In this document: positions 15,855-24,397 of the stretch, one piece after another
Layout of the letters: each line of letters starts with the position of its first letter
How positions within the stretch are numbered: position 1 is the first letter of the stretch
Assembly (NCBI RefSeq): GCF_007785775.2
Contig: NZ_VNIK02000001.1
Coordinates: forward strand, 62,001-126,000
Reading direction: 5' to 3'
Length of the DNA: 64,000 nucleotides
Source: Flagellimonas hadalis
GTDB taxonomy: Bacteria; Bacteroidota; Bacteroidia; Flavobacteriales; Flavobacteriaceae
Notes under the pieces: model-generated
What the model saw: only the letters and a program-made list of their open reading frames with translations
What the model was told of the DNA's origin: nothing
Database searches by the model: none
Translations under genes and position numbers: made by a program

Positions 15855-15999
15855 CAAAAATACTGTGCCAACCTTGGAGGACAGTGGAGATTTAAAGCCT
15901 TAGGTCAGAGGATAAGTTCTTTCTTGACATTGGTTTCCCCATTTTCCCCAAAAATTGAAATTGTCCATCAAGGTTGTTTTTCCATTACCCTTGAATAAT

Positions 16000-16968
16000 C
16001 TATTGTTTGATTTTCTTTGAGAAATACGGGGAATCGTCCCATCTCACCTTTTTATATGTCGTATTCCCTTTAAAACTATCCGGTAGACTGGTCCATATCG
16101 CTTGGCTCATTTTTTCCACCAATAGTTTTTTTGAAAACGTATCCGAAGTCACCAGACTGATCTCACGTGCGGGTTGTGGTGCACTAAATGGGATGCTTCG
16201 AGCCTTTGTTTCTCCGTTTTGCCCAATGGTGGACAATAGGGGGACAATGGCAAATCCAAAACCTTGCCTGACCATGTTCTTGAGTGTTTCAATGGAGTTG
16301 ATCTCATAGGAGAAATTGTGGAAGGAATTGGAAGTGTCCAAGCTACAGATATCCAACAATTGGGAGTTGTAACAGAATTCCCCCTCCAAGATGAGCAGAT
16401 TAGCCCTGTCTTGATCATCCAGTTCATAGGAGTCCTGCTCGGAACTTTTATGTCCCAAGGGCAAATAGGCCATAAAGGGCTCATCAAAAATGGGAAATTC
16501 CCTTAAGCTGGGATTGCCCGTGGGCGTGGCCATCAAAGCGACATCCAGTTCCCCAGTCTCCAGGGTTTTCATCAGCCCAACCGTGGAGTCCTCGGAAATG
16601 ATGAATTCCACTTCGGGCAAGGTTTTTTGAAACTCCCTCAAACAGAGGGGAATCAAGTAAGGGGACAAGGTGGAAACCACGCCCAGATGTACCTTTCCTG
16701 ATAGAATGTTCTTTTGTTCGATTACAAAGTCGCGAACCGTGTCCACTTCACGTAATATCCTTTTGGCCTTTTCAATGATTTCAAGCCCTAATAGGGTTGG
16801 TTCTAACGGAACTTTGGATCGATCAAAGATCTTGATGCCGATTTCCTCTTCCAGTTTTTTCAACTGAATGGTCAGACCAGGCTGCGTGACCAAACATTTT
16901 TCGGCAGCCCGAGCAAAATGTCGTTCTTTTTCAAGGGTCACAATGTACCGGAGCTGTTGTATAGTCAT
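16000..16968 (-). CDS. oxyR: OxyR-type LysR-family peroxide regulator
   Basis: 322 residues. N-terminal winged helix (MTIQQLRYIVTLEKERHFAR, then LVTQPGLTIQLKKLEEEIG) and a LysR substrate-binding domain. Two cysteines in GEFCYNSQLLDICSL fall at residues 199 and 208, the same numbers and 9-residue spacing as the peroxide-sensing pair of E. coli OxyR, so it is probably a true peroxide sensor. It is divergent from the secreted esterase gene; the 108-bp gap holds a 24-bp LysR-type inverted repeat. The expected OxyR partner dps is present but decayed at 18.3 kb. Confidence 0.9.
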   Translation of the reverse strand: MTIQQLRYIVTLEKERHFARAAEKCLVTQPGLTIQLKKLEEEIGIKIFDRSKVPLEPTLLGLEIIEKAKRILREVDTVRDFVIEQKNILSGKVHLGVVSTLSPYLIPLCLREFQKTLPEVEFIISEDSTVGLMKTLETGELDVALMATPTGNPSLREFPIFDEPFMAYLPLGHKSSEQDSYELDDQDRANLLILEGEFCYNSQLLDICSLDTSNSFHNFSYEINSIETLKNMVRQGFGFAIVPLLSTIGQNGETKARSIPFSAPQPAREISLVTSDTFSKKLLVEKMSQAIWTSLPDSFKGNTTYKKVRWDDSPYFSKKIKQ

Positions 16969-16984
16969 ACTTATAAATAAAAGT

Positions 16985-17008
16985 AATTAATACATAAAAT
17001 TATTAATT
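16985..17008. promoter_or_regulatory. LysR-type operator candidate, oxyR/esterase divergent region
   Basis: Perfect inverted repeat of AATTAATA (16985-16992) and TATTAATT (17001-17008) with an 8-base spacer, starting 17 bp upstream of the oxyR start codon and 69 bp before the esterase start. This is where LysR-family regulators bind to control themselves and a divergent gene. Confidence 0.5.
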
Positions 17009-17076
17009 TGATTTATATATACCAAATGATAAATCTTTGTGCCATCAAAATGAAATAACCTTTAAAAAGTATCACA

Positions 17077-18102
17077 ATGAAAACAATTTTTAAAACTTTA
17101 ATTCTAACAGTTATGAGTACAACAGTTAATGCACAGGTACAAGATTATGCCACCGATGCACATCTTGATCAAGGCGTAAAGGATTTTTTAACCGTATTGA
17201 ACACATCCGGTGGACCAGGTCTTGAAACCCTTTCCAAAGAAGATGCCCGCCAAGTATTGGTAGGAGCCCAACAGGCTTTTGAAGTAGACCTTAGCGGTAT
17301 CGATGAATCCGAAAAGACCATCCATGCCGATGGGTATGAGGTAAAATTGAATATTGTACGGCCAAGTGGTGTGAAAGGGGAACTTCCTGTATTCGTGTTC
17401 ATCCATGGTGGTGGATGGATCTTGGGAGATTACCCAACCCACAAAAGATTGGTCAGGGATCTAGTGGTCCGCTCTGGATATGTTGGGGTCTTTGTAAACT
17501 ATACCCCTTCACCAGAAGCACAATTCCCAGTGGCCATCAACGAGATCTATGCCGCAACCAAGTGGGTAGCCGAGCATGGTAAAGAAATCAATGTGGACGG
17601 AAAACGTTTGGCGGTGGTAGGTAACAGTGTTGGTGGAAACATGACCGCTGTGACAGCCCTGAGGGCCAAAGCAGAGAACGGACCTGAGATCAAGGCACAG
17701 ATTCTTTTGTGGCCTGTGACCGATGCTACTTTTAGTCAGGAGTCCTACCAAAAGTTTGCTTCTGATAGGTTCTTGACCGTACCCATCATGAAATGGATGT
17801 GGGATCAATACACCACCGACCCCAAAGAAAGGAAATCTATTTATGCTTCACCATTGCAAGCCAGTATCGATGAATTGAAAGGGTTGCCCCCTGCAGTGAT
17901 CATGGTCGCTGAGAACGATATCCTTAGGGATGAGGGTGAGGCCTATGGTCGTAAATTGGACCAGGCTGGTGTCGAAGTGACCACGGTTCGCTACAATGGG
18001 ACCATCCATGACTTTGGATTGTTGAACGCCTTGGCCAATCAACCCTCTACAAAAGCCATGTTGGACCACGCCGCTGCCGAATTGAAAAAATATTTGAAAT
18101 AA
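17077..18102 (+). CDS. Secreted alpha/beta-hydrolase (acetyl-esterase/HSL type)
   Basis: 341 residues. Signal peptide MKTIFKTLILTVMSTTVNAQ. The HSL-family oxyanion motif HGGGW (in FIHGGGWILGDYP), nucleophile GNSVGG and a late acid/His pair (MVAENDILRDEG; GTIHDFGLL) form a complete catalytic set. Family members hydrolyse short-chain esters. It is divergent from oxyR and followed by a strong terminator, so it is a single-gene unit. Why an OxyR-type regulator would neighbour an esterase is unclear. Confidence 0.9.
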   Translation: MKTIFKTLILTVMSTTVNAQVQDYATDAHLDQGVKDFLTVLNTSGGPGLETLSKEDARQVLVGAQQAFEVDLSGIDESEKTIHADGYEVKLNIVRPSGVKGELPVFVFIHGGGWILGDYPTHKRLVRDLVVRSGYVGVFVNYTPSPEAQFPVAINEIYAATKWVAEHGKEINVDGKRLAVVGNSVGGNMTAVTALRAKAENGPEIKAQILLWPVTDATFSQESYQKFASDRFLTVPIMKWMWDQYTTDPKERKSIYASPLQASIDELKGLPPAVIMVAENDILRDEGEAYGRKLDQAGVEVTTVRYNGTIHDFGLLNALANQPSTKAMLDHAAAELKKYLK

Positions 18103-18140
18103 CAATTTATAATTGATGTTGGTTGTGATTTTGATTGATG

Positions 18141-18169
18141 GGGCCGGAGTCTTGATTCCGGCCCTTTTC
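18141..18169 (+). terminator. Rho-independent terminator of the esterase gene
   Basis: Perfect 8-bp stem GGGCCGGA/TCCGGCCC with an 8-base loop, followed by TTTT, 40 bp after the esterase stop. Confidence 0.8.
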
Positions 18170-18261
18170 CATTTATATGCGACAGTACCGCTCAAAAGCT
18201 GAAATGGGTCAACACGGAATAAATTAAATTTTACAGGGCCCAAAAAGGATAAATCAAGTCA

Positions 18262-18609
18262 GAGCGCCGAAAAGCTCAAGATACTTTTTATGACCCCCAC
18301 GTTTTCAATTTGAAGGCAAGAGCGTTCCAGTGAAACATCAAAAGGGATATATTTTTTGAACCGCATTTGAAATTCTGGGAGTTGTACACCAATTGCCCGG
18401 ACAAGATCGGTGAAATGGCCGAAAGAGTGTTTACCATGGGCAGCGACCATGCCACTGTTTTACCAATCTATTCCGACCATGCCCAAAATATGCCTATGTA
18501 CAAGTACCTCGATATGGAATATCGGGCCAATAAGAGAACCGACCTGGGCGAAAATGCTCATGGATTTACCCTTAAGCCCCAGGGATCGATGATTGGTGCG
18601 GACAAATAG
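18262..18609 (+). pseudogene. dps: Decayed dps (DNA-binding ferritin-like) gene
   Basis: In one frame the DNA reads YDPHVFNLKARAFQ, a TGA stop, then NIKRDIFFEPHLKFWELY and DKIGEMAERVFTMGS. This matches the Dps core, in which HWNIKG is followed by FFELHxKFEELY and KIDEIAERILTLG: the Trp codon TGG has become TGA and the His before it Gln. The remaining 3' part does not follow the family and stops at 18607-18609, and no intact N-terminus is present. Dps is a classic OxyR target, which fits the nearby oxyR gene. Two losses (stop codon and diverged tail) argue against function. Confidence 0.72.
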
Positions 18610-18716
18610 ATATGGAAGCATGAAATTACGATTGATTGGAAGATGGATATAAATGTATGCCGTTCATTGCTCTTTATTTATCTGTTATCCTTACTTCCCT
18701 AATTTTTGGGGTACAT

Positions 18717-19850
18717 TTATGCCGAGGTTTCTGTTGACCTTTCAATCGGCATCTTTTTTTTGTTTGTAGGAGTGGGATATATGCCCACTCTATAGGCTTG
18801 TCCCTTGTCTGCTAATTCAAATGCTTTGTCCAACTCCTCCAAAGGGTACTCAACGCTAACCAAACTTTCAAAAGGATATTTGTGTTTAGTTGCCAGCATA
18901 AACCTGATGGCAATATAGAGGTCTTCAGGGACATAGTTATGTAGCCCTCTAATGGTAAGAATTCTCCGAACAATGGTCTCTGCATCTATGGATAGGTTTC
19001 GTTGAGAATAAACAGCACCAACAATGATACAGGAACCCCCGATGTTCAGTAACGAGATTCCGTTTTCAATTACCGTTGGATTACCACTGGTGTCCAAAAT
19101 TACATCCAGACCTCCAAGTCCTTTAACCGTCAATGCCCATTCTTTTATATCTTTTTGTGAATCGATGGTGGTATTGGCTCCAAATTGAAGGGATTTGGCC
19201 AGCCGCTCCGTATTCAAGTCTATGGCCACCACATTTGCGGCACCGTTTTCACGTGCCATGGCGCAAGCGGATAGCCCCAACATTCCGACCCCGATAACCG
19301 CGATGTTTTTTCCTTTTACATCACCTGCCATTCGCAACGCACCTACCATTGTGGCATGGGAACAGTTCAATGGAGCCGCTTCCTTGTCACTTATTTTGTC
19401 TGGAAGGGAATAGATGCAGGTTCCTTTCTCTAACAAACAGTGGGAAGCGAAACCACCATTGAGATTGTTGTTGGCGCTAAATTTTTCATGTCCGTATTTG
19501 TAAAGGTTTTGGGACTTTTGAGGGTACCCTTTTAAAGCTGTTGGGTCATTGTGGTCATATGCATATACCGACCATGTGATCCTATCACCTCTCTTGATTT
19601 TTTTTCCCGAAAAATCACTGGCGCCTCCAAGTCCTACCGCAATTACCCTGCCCATGATTTCATGTCCCAAAATACAGGGGCAAGGTGATTCTCTCCTCCC
19701 AAAAAAGCTATGAAGATCACTGGTGCAGATAGTGGAAAAGCTGATTTCTACCAATACTTCACCTTCGAGAGGTTTGGGCAATTCTACATGATATGGGGCA
19801 AAGGGTATTTCTACGCCTTCAAACACCATGGCCTTGGCGGTATGTTTCAT
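18717..19850 (-). CDS. Zinc-type alcohol dehydrogenase, HpnZ-like (phosphonate-associated group)
   Basis: 377 residues of the medium-chain dehydrogenase family. Catalytic-zinc region CTSDLHSFFGRRESPCPCIL followed by GHEIMGRV, and a Rossmann nucleotide site IGVGMLGLSACAMA. Wording of the zinc loop and overall length match the group annotated as phosphonate-catabolism-associated alcohol dehydrogenases; the substrate itself is not shown. It starts 3 bp after the stop of the XRE-cupin regulator, so they form one operon. The C-terminal tail (KKKMPIERSTETSA) is polar and unlikely to matter for the fold. Confidence 0.82.
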   Translation of the reverse strand: MKHTAKAMVFEGVEIPFAPYHVELPKPLEGEVLVEISFSTICTSDLHSFFGRRESPCPCILGHEIMGRVIAVGLGGASDFSGKKIKRGDRITWSVYAYDHNDPTALKGYPQKSQNLYKYGHEKFSANNNLNGGFASHCLLEKGTCIYSLPDKISDKEAAPLNCSHATMVGALRMAGDVKGKNIAVIGVGMLGLSACAMARENGAANVVAIDLNTERLAKSLQFGANTTIDSQKDIKEWALTVKGLGGLDVILDTSGNPTVIENGISLLNIGGSCIIVGAVYSQRNLSIDAETIVRRILTIRGLHNYVPEDLYIAIRFMLATKHKYPFESLVSVEYPLEELDKAFELADKGQAYRVGIYPTPTNKKKMPIERSTETSA

Positions 19851-19853
19851 GGT

Positions 19854-20438
19854 TTAATTGACAGTTAAAAAGTACATCAACAATAAAAAGGCCTCCTCGG
19901 CGGTTTTGTTTTCGGGCACATGCTCAATTCCGCCGTCAAAGAAAAGGGAATCTCCTTCCTCAAGTGTCAAGGTTTCCTTGCCTATGTGGTAGACCACCGA
20001 ACCTTTCACCACAAATAAGAACTGAAAACCATCAGTAGAGACCTTTTCACGGCTTGCTCCGGGACGTAATGTCAATACTGAAATTTCAAGGGCCGACTTT
20101 TCAATACTCCTGGTAAGGACAAGTCTATAATCAAAACCTTTGGCCTCTTCCTCTTTTTCAATGGATCGATATTCATTTGATCTGAACAAAAGGTAACCAG
20201 AGAATTCATTTTCCTTGGGCAAATCATTGAAAAAGGTGTTCAGGTTAAGGTCCAATGCAGTAAAAATCTGGAGTAAGGAATGCCAAGTGGGAAACACCCT
20301 GCCATTTTCAATTTTGGACAGCATGGCAATGCTGATCCCTGTTTGCTGCGAAAGGTCGTTCAATTTTAGGTCCTTGTTCCTTCGGATTTCCTTGATTTTT
20401 GAACCTACCCACATCACAATATATTCAGTTTGTCCCAT
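19854..20438 (-). CDS. XRE-family regulator with cupin sensor domain
   Basis: 194 residues. Helix-turn-helix at about residues 12-70 (IKEIRRNKDLKLNDLSQQTG, then SIAMLSKIENGRVFPTWHSL) and a C-terminal cupin (about 115-190: LRPGASREKVSTDGFQFLFV, then GDSLFFDGGIEHVPENKT). Such proteins bind a small ligand in the cupin and control linked catabolic genes. It heads an operon with the HpnZ-like dehydrogenase and is divergent from the DUF5690/MFS gene; TTTCTTTA repeats lie in the gap between them. Confidence 0.88.
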   Translation of the reverse strand: MGQTEYIVMWVGSKIKEIRRNKDLKLNDLSQQTGISIAMLSKIENGRVFPTWHSLLQIFTALDLNLNTFFNDLPKENEFSGYLLFRSNEYRSIEKEEEAKGFDYRLVLTRSIEKSALEISVLTLRPGASREKVSTDGFQFLFVVKGSVVYHIGKETLTLEEGDSLFFDGGIEHVPENKTAEEAFLLLMYFLTVN

Positions 20439-20468
20439 TTGATTCTGGTTTATTGGCTAAACTATAAT

Positions 20469-20626
20469 TTTCTTTATAAGAAACAAATAGTGAATGCTAT
20501 TGTTTTCATTTTAGTAAAACTTATTTAACCTAATGAAAATTTCTTTATTTGATAACTTTAAATATAGGTGAAAGGCGAAGTACTGTGATATGTTTGTTTT
20601 GAAAAGAGGTAATATTAAATTTTCTT
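20469..20626. promoter_or_regulatory. Divergent control region with TTTCTTTA repeats
   Basis: A TTTCTT-TAT-AAGAAA inverted repeat at 20469-20483 lies 31 bp upstream of the XRE-cupin start. The half-site TTTCTTTAT recurs at 20540-20548 and TTTCTTTAA near 20619, just before the MFS start. Candidate operator for the XRE-cupin regulator on both divergent genes; AT-richness makes chance matches possible. Confidence 0.35.
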
Positions 20627-20629
20627 TAA

Positions 20630-21919
20630 ATGAAAAAAATAGCAAGGGGGAGAATCTGTGTTTCACGAAACGATATTTATCTCATGATCGCTGCATTTAT
20701 CTGTTATACCGGAATGTATGCTGTGCGCAAATCATTTCTTGCGGCCCAGTTCAATGAGCAGTTGTTGTTCGGTTTTGATTACAAGACCGTTTTGGTTTTG
20801 AGTCAGGTCTTTGGCTATATGCTCTCGAAATTCATTGGGATACGGTTGGTGTCTGAAAGTAAAGGAAGAAAAAGTGAAAGGATGCTGTTGGGCCTGGTTT
20901 CTGCTGGCTTGCTTTTTTTGTTACTAATGGTTTATTTGCCCATAGCACTTCGTCCTGTTGCTATGTTTTTCAACGGACTTACCTTAGGGATGATTTTTGG
21001 GCTTGTGCTCTCTTTTTTGGAAGGAAGACGAAATACTGAGCTTCTGGTGGCCGCTTTGAGCGCTACTTTCATTTTCTCCACGGGATTTATAAAAACTACC
21101 GGGGTTTGGTTGATGCAAGACCTTGGTGTGAGTGAAATTTGGATGCCATTTGTTACAGGTCTTCTGTTTTTTCCGTTGTTCATAGGTTCGGTCTTCTTGT
21201 TGGGCGGCACAAAGGCGCCTGATGAGATGGATATCCAATTGAGAACAGAAAGATTGCCTATGGATAAATTGCAGCGAAAAGGCTTTATTAAAAAGCATGG
21301 ATTACTGTTTTATGGTTTAGTGCTTGTCTATGTTTTTCTTACCGCTTCCCGCGATTTTAGGGATAATTTTACTGTGGAATTTTGGTCAGAGTTGGGCTAT
21401 GCGGACAAACCTAAACTAATTACATTGACGGAGATTCCCATTGCAATAGTGGTATTGATAATCGCTGCTTTGGCCGTACTGGTCTTCAACAATAAAAAAG
21501 CTTTTGTTTGGAGCATGGTGGCCGTATTGGTCGGGGCTTTGCTTTTGTGGGGATCATCAATCTTGCTGGAAAAGGGATCACTTTCCCCTATTTTTTGGAT
21601 GATTGTCTCCGGCTTTGGCATCTATTTGCCGTATATACTATTTCACTGTGTAGTTTTTGAACGACTGTTGGCCCTACTTCGATATAAGGGTACCATAGGA
21701 TTTTTGTTTTATGTGGCAGATGCCTTGGGGTACTTGGTAAGTGTTGCGATTCTTTTGGGAAAGGAGCTCTTCGATTATAATGGCAGTTGGTTGGGATTCT
21801 TTCTGCAATTGAACACCTATGTTGGGGCTGGAATGGTAATTTTGACAGGATTTGTTATTTGGAAGGTCTACACTATTAAGGATGAAAGTGCTACTGTCGA
21901 TGCTTTGCCGGCCAAGTGA
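20630..21919 (+). CDS. DUF5690/MFS-type membrane transporter
   Basis: 429 residues with about twelve membrane segments. The start (YLMIAAFICYTGMYAVRKSF, then KTVLVLSQVFGYMLSKFIGI) is typical of DUF5690, a family of the major-facilitator type, resembling organophosphate/hexose-phosphate antiporters in its YxxRKxF helix. Transport of an organophosphorus compound or sugar phosphate is plausible, which agrees with the phosphoesterase and HpnZ-like enzyme in the locus, but is inference. The last residues overlap nothing; the ECF sigma gene ends 8 bp downstream on the opposite strand. Confidence 0.8.
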   Translation: MKKIARGRICVSRNDIYLMIAAFICYTGMYAVRKSFLAAQFNEQLLFGFDYKTVLVLSQVFGYMLSKFIGIRLVSESKGRKSERMLLGLVSAGLLFLLLMVYLPIALRPVAMFFNGLTLGMIFGLVLSFLEGRRNTELLVAALSATFIFSTGFIKTTGVWLMQDLGVSEIWMPFVTGLLFFPLFIGSVFLLGGTKAPDEMDIQLRTERLPMDKLQRKGFIKKHGLLFYGLVLVYVFLTASRDFRDNFTVEFWSELGYADKPKLITLTEIPIAIVVLIIAALAVLVFNNKKAFVWSMVAVLVGALLLWGSSILLEKGSLSPIFWMIVSGFGIYLPYILFHCVVFERLLALLRYKGTIGFLFYVADALGYLVSVAILLGKELFDYNGSWLGFFLQLNTYVGAGMVILTGFVIWKVYTIKDESATVDALPAK

Positions 21920-21927
21920 AAAATTCC

Positions 21928-22491
21928 CTAATTACAAAAAAGGAATAGCAAAATAGGGAGAAAGCTATTATTAAAATGTATCCTGAACAGACTTAGCGCA
22001 TTGCTTATATGTGTTTCCACGGTACGAATGGAAATGTTCATTTCTTGGGCAATCTCTCTATTATTGTAACCTTGTACACGACTTAGATAGAATACTCTTC
22101 TACATCGATTGGGGAGTTTTTCCATGGTTTTTTGAAAGAGTTCACTGGATTCAAGATAGTCCATATGTTCTTCTGTGCCTTCCTTTATGGGGCGAAGCTT
22201 GAGCTCTTCTTCTGCAGATACTTTTCGTTGTTCCAACTTTAAATGGTTAATGGCCCTATATTTTACTCCTCTGAAAAGGTAGGCCTCAATTTGTTCAATG
22301 GAAGTGGTCGCAGACTTTTCCCAAAGGCTAATGAAGATTTCCTGAACCAGATCTTCAGCGATTTGATGGTCTCCCGTAAGACTGTGTGCGTAAATGTAGA
22401 GACGTTTCCAGTAGCGATCAAAAATAGTTTCGAGTGCTTTTTCCTGTCGGTTTTTCAGCGCTTCCAGCAACAACTTTTCGTTCTCTGCCAT
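21928..22491 (-). CDS. ECF RNA polymerase sigma factor (Bacteroidetes type)
   Basis: 187 residues. Region 2 (LEALKNRQEKALETIFDRYW, then HQIAEDLVQEIFISLWEK) and region 4 (NRCRRVFYLSRVQGYNNREI, then MNISIRTVETHISNALSLFR) are clear. It would be the partner of the FecR anti-sigma at 28 kb, switched on when the SusC receptor is loaded. Unusually, it lies downstream of susD and behind a terminator, not immediately upstream of fecR, so it is its own transcript. Confidence 0.9.
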   Translation of the reverse strand: MAENEKLLLEALKNRQEKALETIFDRYWKRLYIYAHSLTGDHQIAEDLVQEIFISLWEKSATTSIEQIEAYLFRGVKYRAINHLKLEQRKVSAEEELKLRPIKEGTEEHMDYLESSELFQKTMEKLPNRCRRVFYLSRVQGYNNREIAQEMNISIRTVETHISNALSLFRIHFNNSFLPILLFLFCN

Positions 22492-22584
22492 TGAGTCCTT
22501 CTTGGGGGTTAAAAAAGTCCTTTCCTACAAAACTATTGGGTGAAAGTCAACTGATCGCTTGTAGAATATTATGCTTTTGTTACT

Positions 22585-22623
22585 AAAAAGTATCCCCGGA
22601 AACACCTTGTCTTCCGGGGATAC
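22585..22623 (-). terminator. Terminator of the susC-susD transcript
   Basis: Perfect 12-bp stem (22590-22601 with 22612-22623), 10-base loop, followed on the minus strand by five T. It starts 16 bp after the SusD stop and separates it from the sigma gene. Confidence 0.88.
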
Positions 22624-22638
22624 AAAATGGTTTTATTC

Positions 22639-24390
22639 TTACCAATTGGGGTTTTGCACTAGGTTGGTGTTCAACTGCAATTCTTGGGTTGGAATGGGGA
22701 GCAAGTAATCCCTGTCCTCATTAAAAGTTCTGTCGTTGAAACCGGGAAGTGGGTCTATTAGATTATCTGGACTTAAATTAATATCGGTGCCTAGCTGAAA
22801 GTATTTGGCCCCTTCAATTTGACCAGATGGAAGCTCACCTTCAAAAACAACCAAATCAATGGCCCCGTTATCGTCCAAATCGTATTCACCGGCACCGGGC
22901 AAATAGATTCCACGCAACGGCAACGTGATGGATTGTCCGGCTTTCCAACGTCTAACATCGTTCCAACGATGTCCTTCCATATACATTTCGATCCTTCGCT
23001 CTCTTCTGATTTCCAAAATAAGACCTTTGTTGGCCCCACTTACATTAGGATAGAAGGTTTCTTGATAAACATCTGGATTGGCATTTGCCTCAGCAAGGGA
23101 AAGCCCAGGCATTCCGACCCTGTTCCTGAGCAATCCTATGGAGTTGTCCATGTCAGTTTGGGTAGCTGTTCCCAGTTCCGCTTTCGCCTCGGCATAGTTC
23201 AACAACACCTCTGCAAAACGGAATACGGGCAAATCATTGGTGTTTTGGTTGATACCGTCTGAATTGGCACCTGTGACAAACTTGGTCAAATGGTATCCAG
23301 TAATGCTAAAAGAAAGGTCTGGAGCCAACTCCACACTTTGTCCCACCCTTGTGTAGCCAGATGTGCGAATGGTCTGTGACAATCTTGGATCACGATTGGC
23401 AGTTTCCATGGCAAAGGGAATGATGTTGTAATCCGGTTGGTCCGTAAAACGGCTGCCATCAGCGTTTAGGTACGAGTTTACCACAGATTTTGGCATACCC
23501 GGTGTTCCTTGGGAACCGGTCAAGGTGTAATAATTTGCCCGGTGTCCGTTGGTCAAGGGTTCTGTGTATTCCCTAGCTAGAATGATCTCTGTGGTCTCTG
23601 CCGTTTCTGCCCTGAACAAATTGGCATAATCGGCCTCAATATTTCCGGTGTTGTACAATCCGTAAGGACTATTGTCCATCAACTCTTGTGAAGCATCTAT
23701 GGCGGCTTCCAAGTATTTTTCGTATCCTGGGATACCGTGGTATTTCCCAAAAGTGCCTTCAAAAAGCCCCACTCTGGATTTTAATGCCAAAGCGGTATAC
23801 TTGCTCACTTCATAGGCATATTGTTGGTCACCCATGTTGGCAATGGCCCAATCGAGGTCTTCCATGATCATGTCCACTACAAACTGTCTGTCGTCACGAG
23901 CTTTATACAGATCTTGATCATCGGCCTCCATAGTTTTGTCGTACCATGGTACATCACCAAAATTCATTACCATATTAAAATAGAAATAAGCCCTAAAAAA
24001 ACGAGCTACCCCACCGTAACGGTTTTTTGCGGTTTCATCACTGCACTTCTCGTAGTTTTCCAAGAAGTAGTTGATGTTACGCAGATTGGTCCAGCTCCAC
24101 CCACCACCAGTAGTGGGGACAATGCGGGAGCTGTTCATAAGATCACTTACGGTATTAAGGACAATCTCTCCGCACTGACTATCCGTGGTGAAAATCTCAT
24201 TTCTATTGGAGCTGTTTGGTAGCAATAGGTAGAAACCGTTGGTGTACAGTTCCAGATCTGAAGCAGTTAGAAAAAAACTTTCCTCACTGACATCGGATAT
24301 GGGATTTTTGTCCAAATAGTCATCACTACAATTCACCAAAAGCAAACTGCTCAAACTTATCAATGCAATATATATTCGTTTCATCATCAT
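22639..24390 (-). CDS. SusD/RagB-family nutrient-binding lipoprotein
   Basis: 583 residues. Lipoprotein signal MKRIYIALISLSSLLLVNC and the SusD mature start SDDYLDKNPISDVSEESFF. The TPR-like helices and the conserved ARFFRAYFYFNMVMNFGDVPWY stretch (split: RAYFYFNMVMNFGDVPWY), RFAEVLLNYAEAKAEL and RREIRRERRIEMYMEGHRW-type end (EIRRERRIEMYMEGHRWNDV) are typical. It caps the SusC barrel on the outer membrane. The gene follows susC by 7 bp. The ligand cannot be told from sequence. Confidence 0.96.
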   Translation of the reverse strand: MMMKRIYIALISLSSLLLVNCSDDYLDKNPISDVSEESFFLTASDLELYTNGFYLLLPNSSNRNEIFTTDSQCGEIVLNTVSDLMNSSRIVPTTGGGWSWTNLRNINYFLENYEKCSDETAKNRYGGVARFFRAYFYFNMVMNFGDVPWYDKTMEADDQDLYKARDDRQFVVDMIMEDLDWAIANMGDQQYAYEVSKYTALALKSRVGLFEGTFGKYHGIPGYEKYLEAAIDASQELMDNSPYGLYNTGNIEADYANLFRAETAETTEIILAREYTEPLTNGHRANYYTLTGSQGTPGMPKSVVNSYLNADGSRFTDQPDYNIIPFAMETANRDPRLSQTIRTSGYTRVGQSVELAPDLSFSITGYHLTKFVTGANSDGINQNTNDLPVFRFAEVLLNYAEAKAELGTATQTDMDNSIGLLRNRVGMPGLSLAEANANPDVYQETFYPNVSGANKGLILEIRRERRIEMYMEGHRWNDVRRWKAGQSITLPLRGIYLPGAGEYDLDDNGAIDLVVFEGELPSGQIEGAKYFQLGTDINLSPDNLIDPLPGFNDRTFNEDRDYLLPIPTQELQLNTNLVQNPNW

Positions 24391-24397
24391 AATTGGT

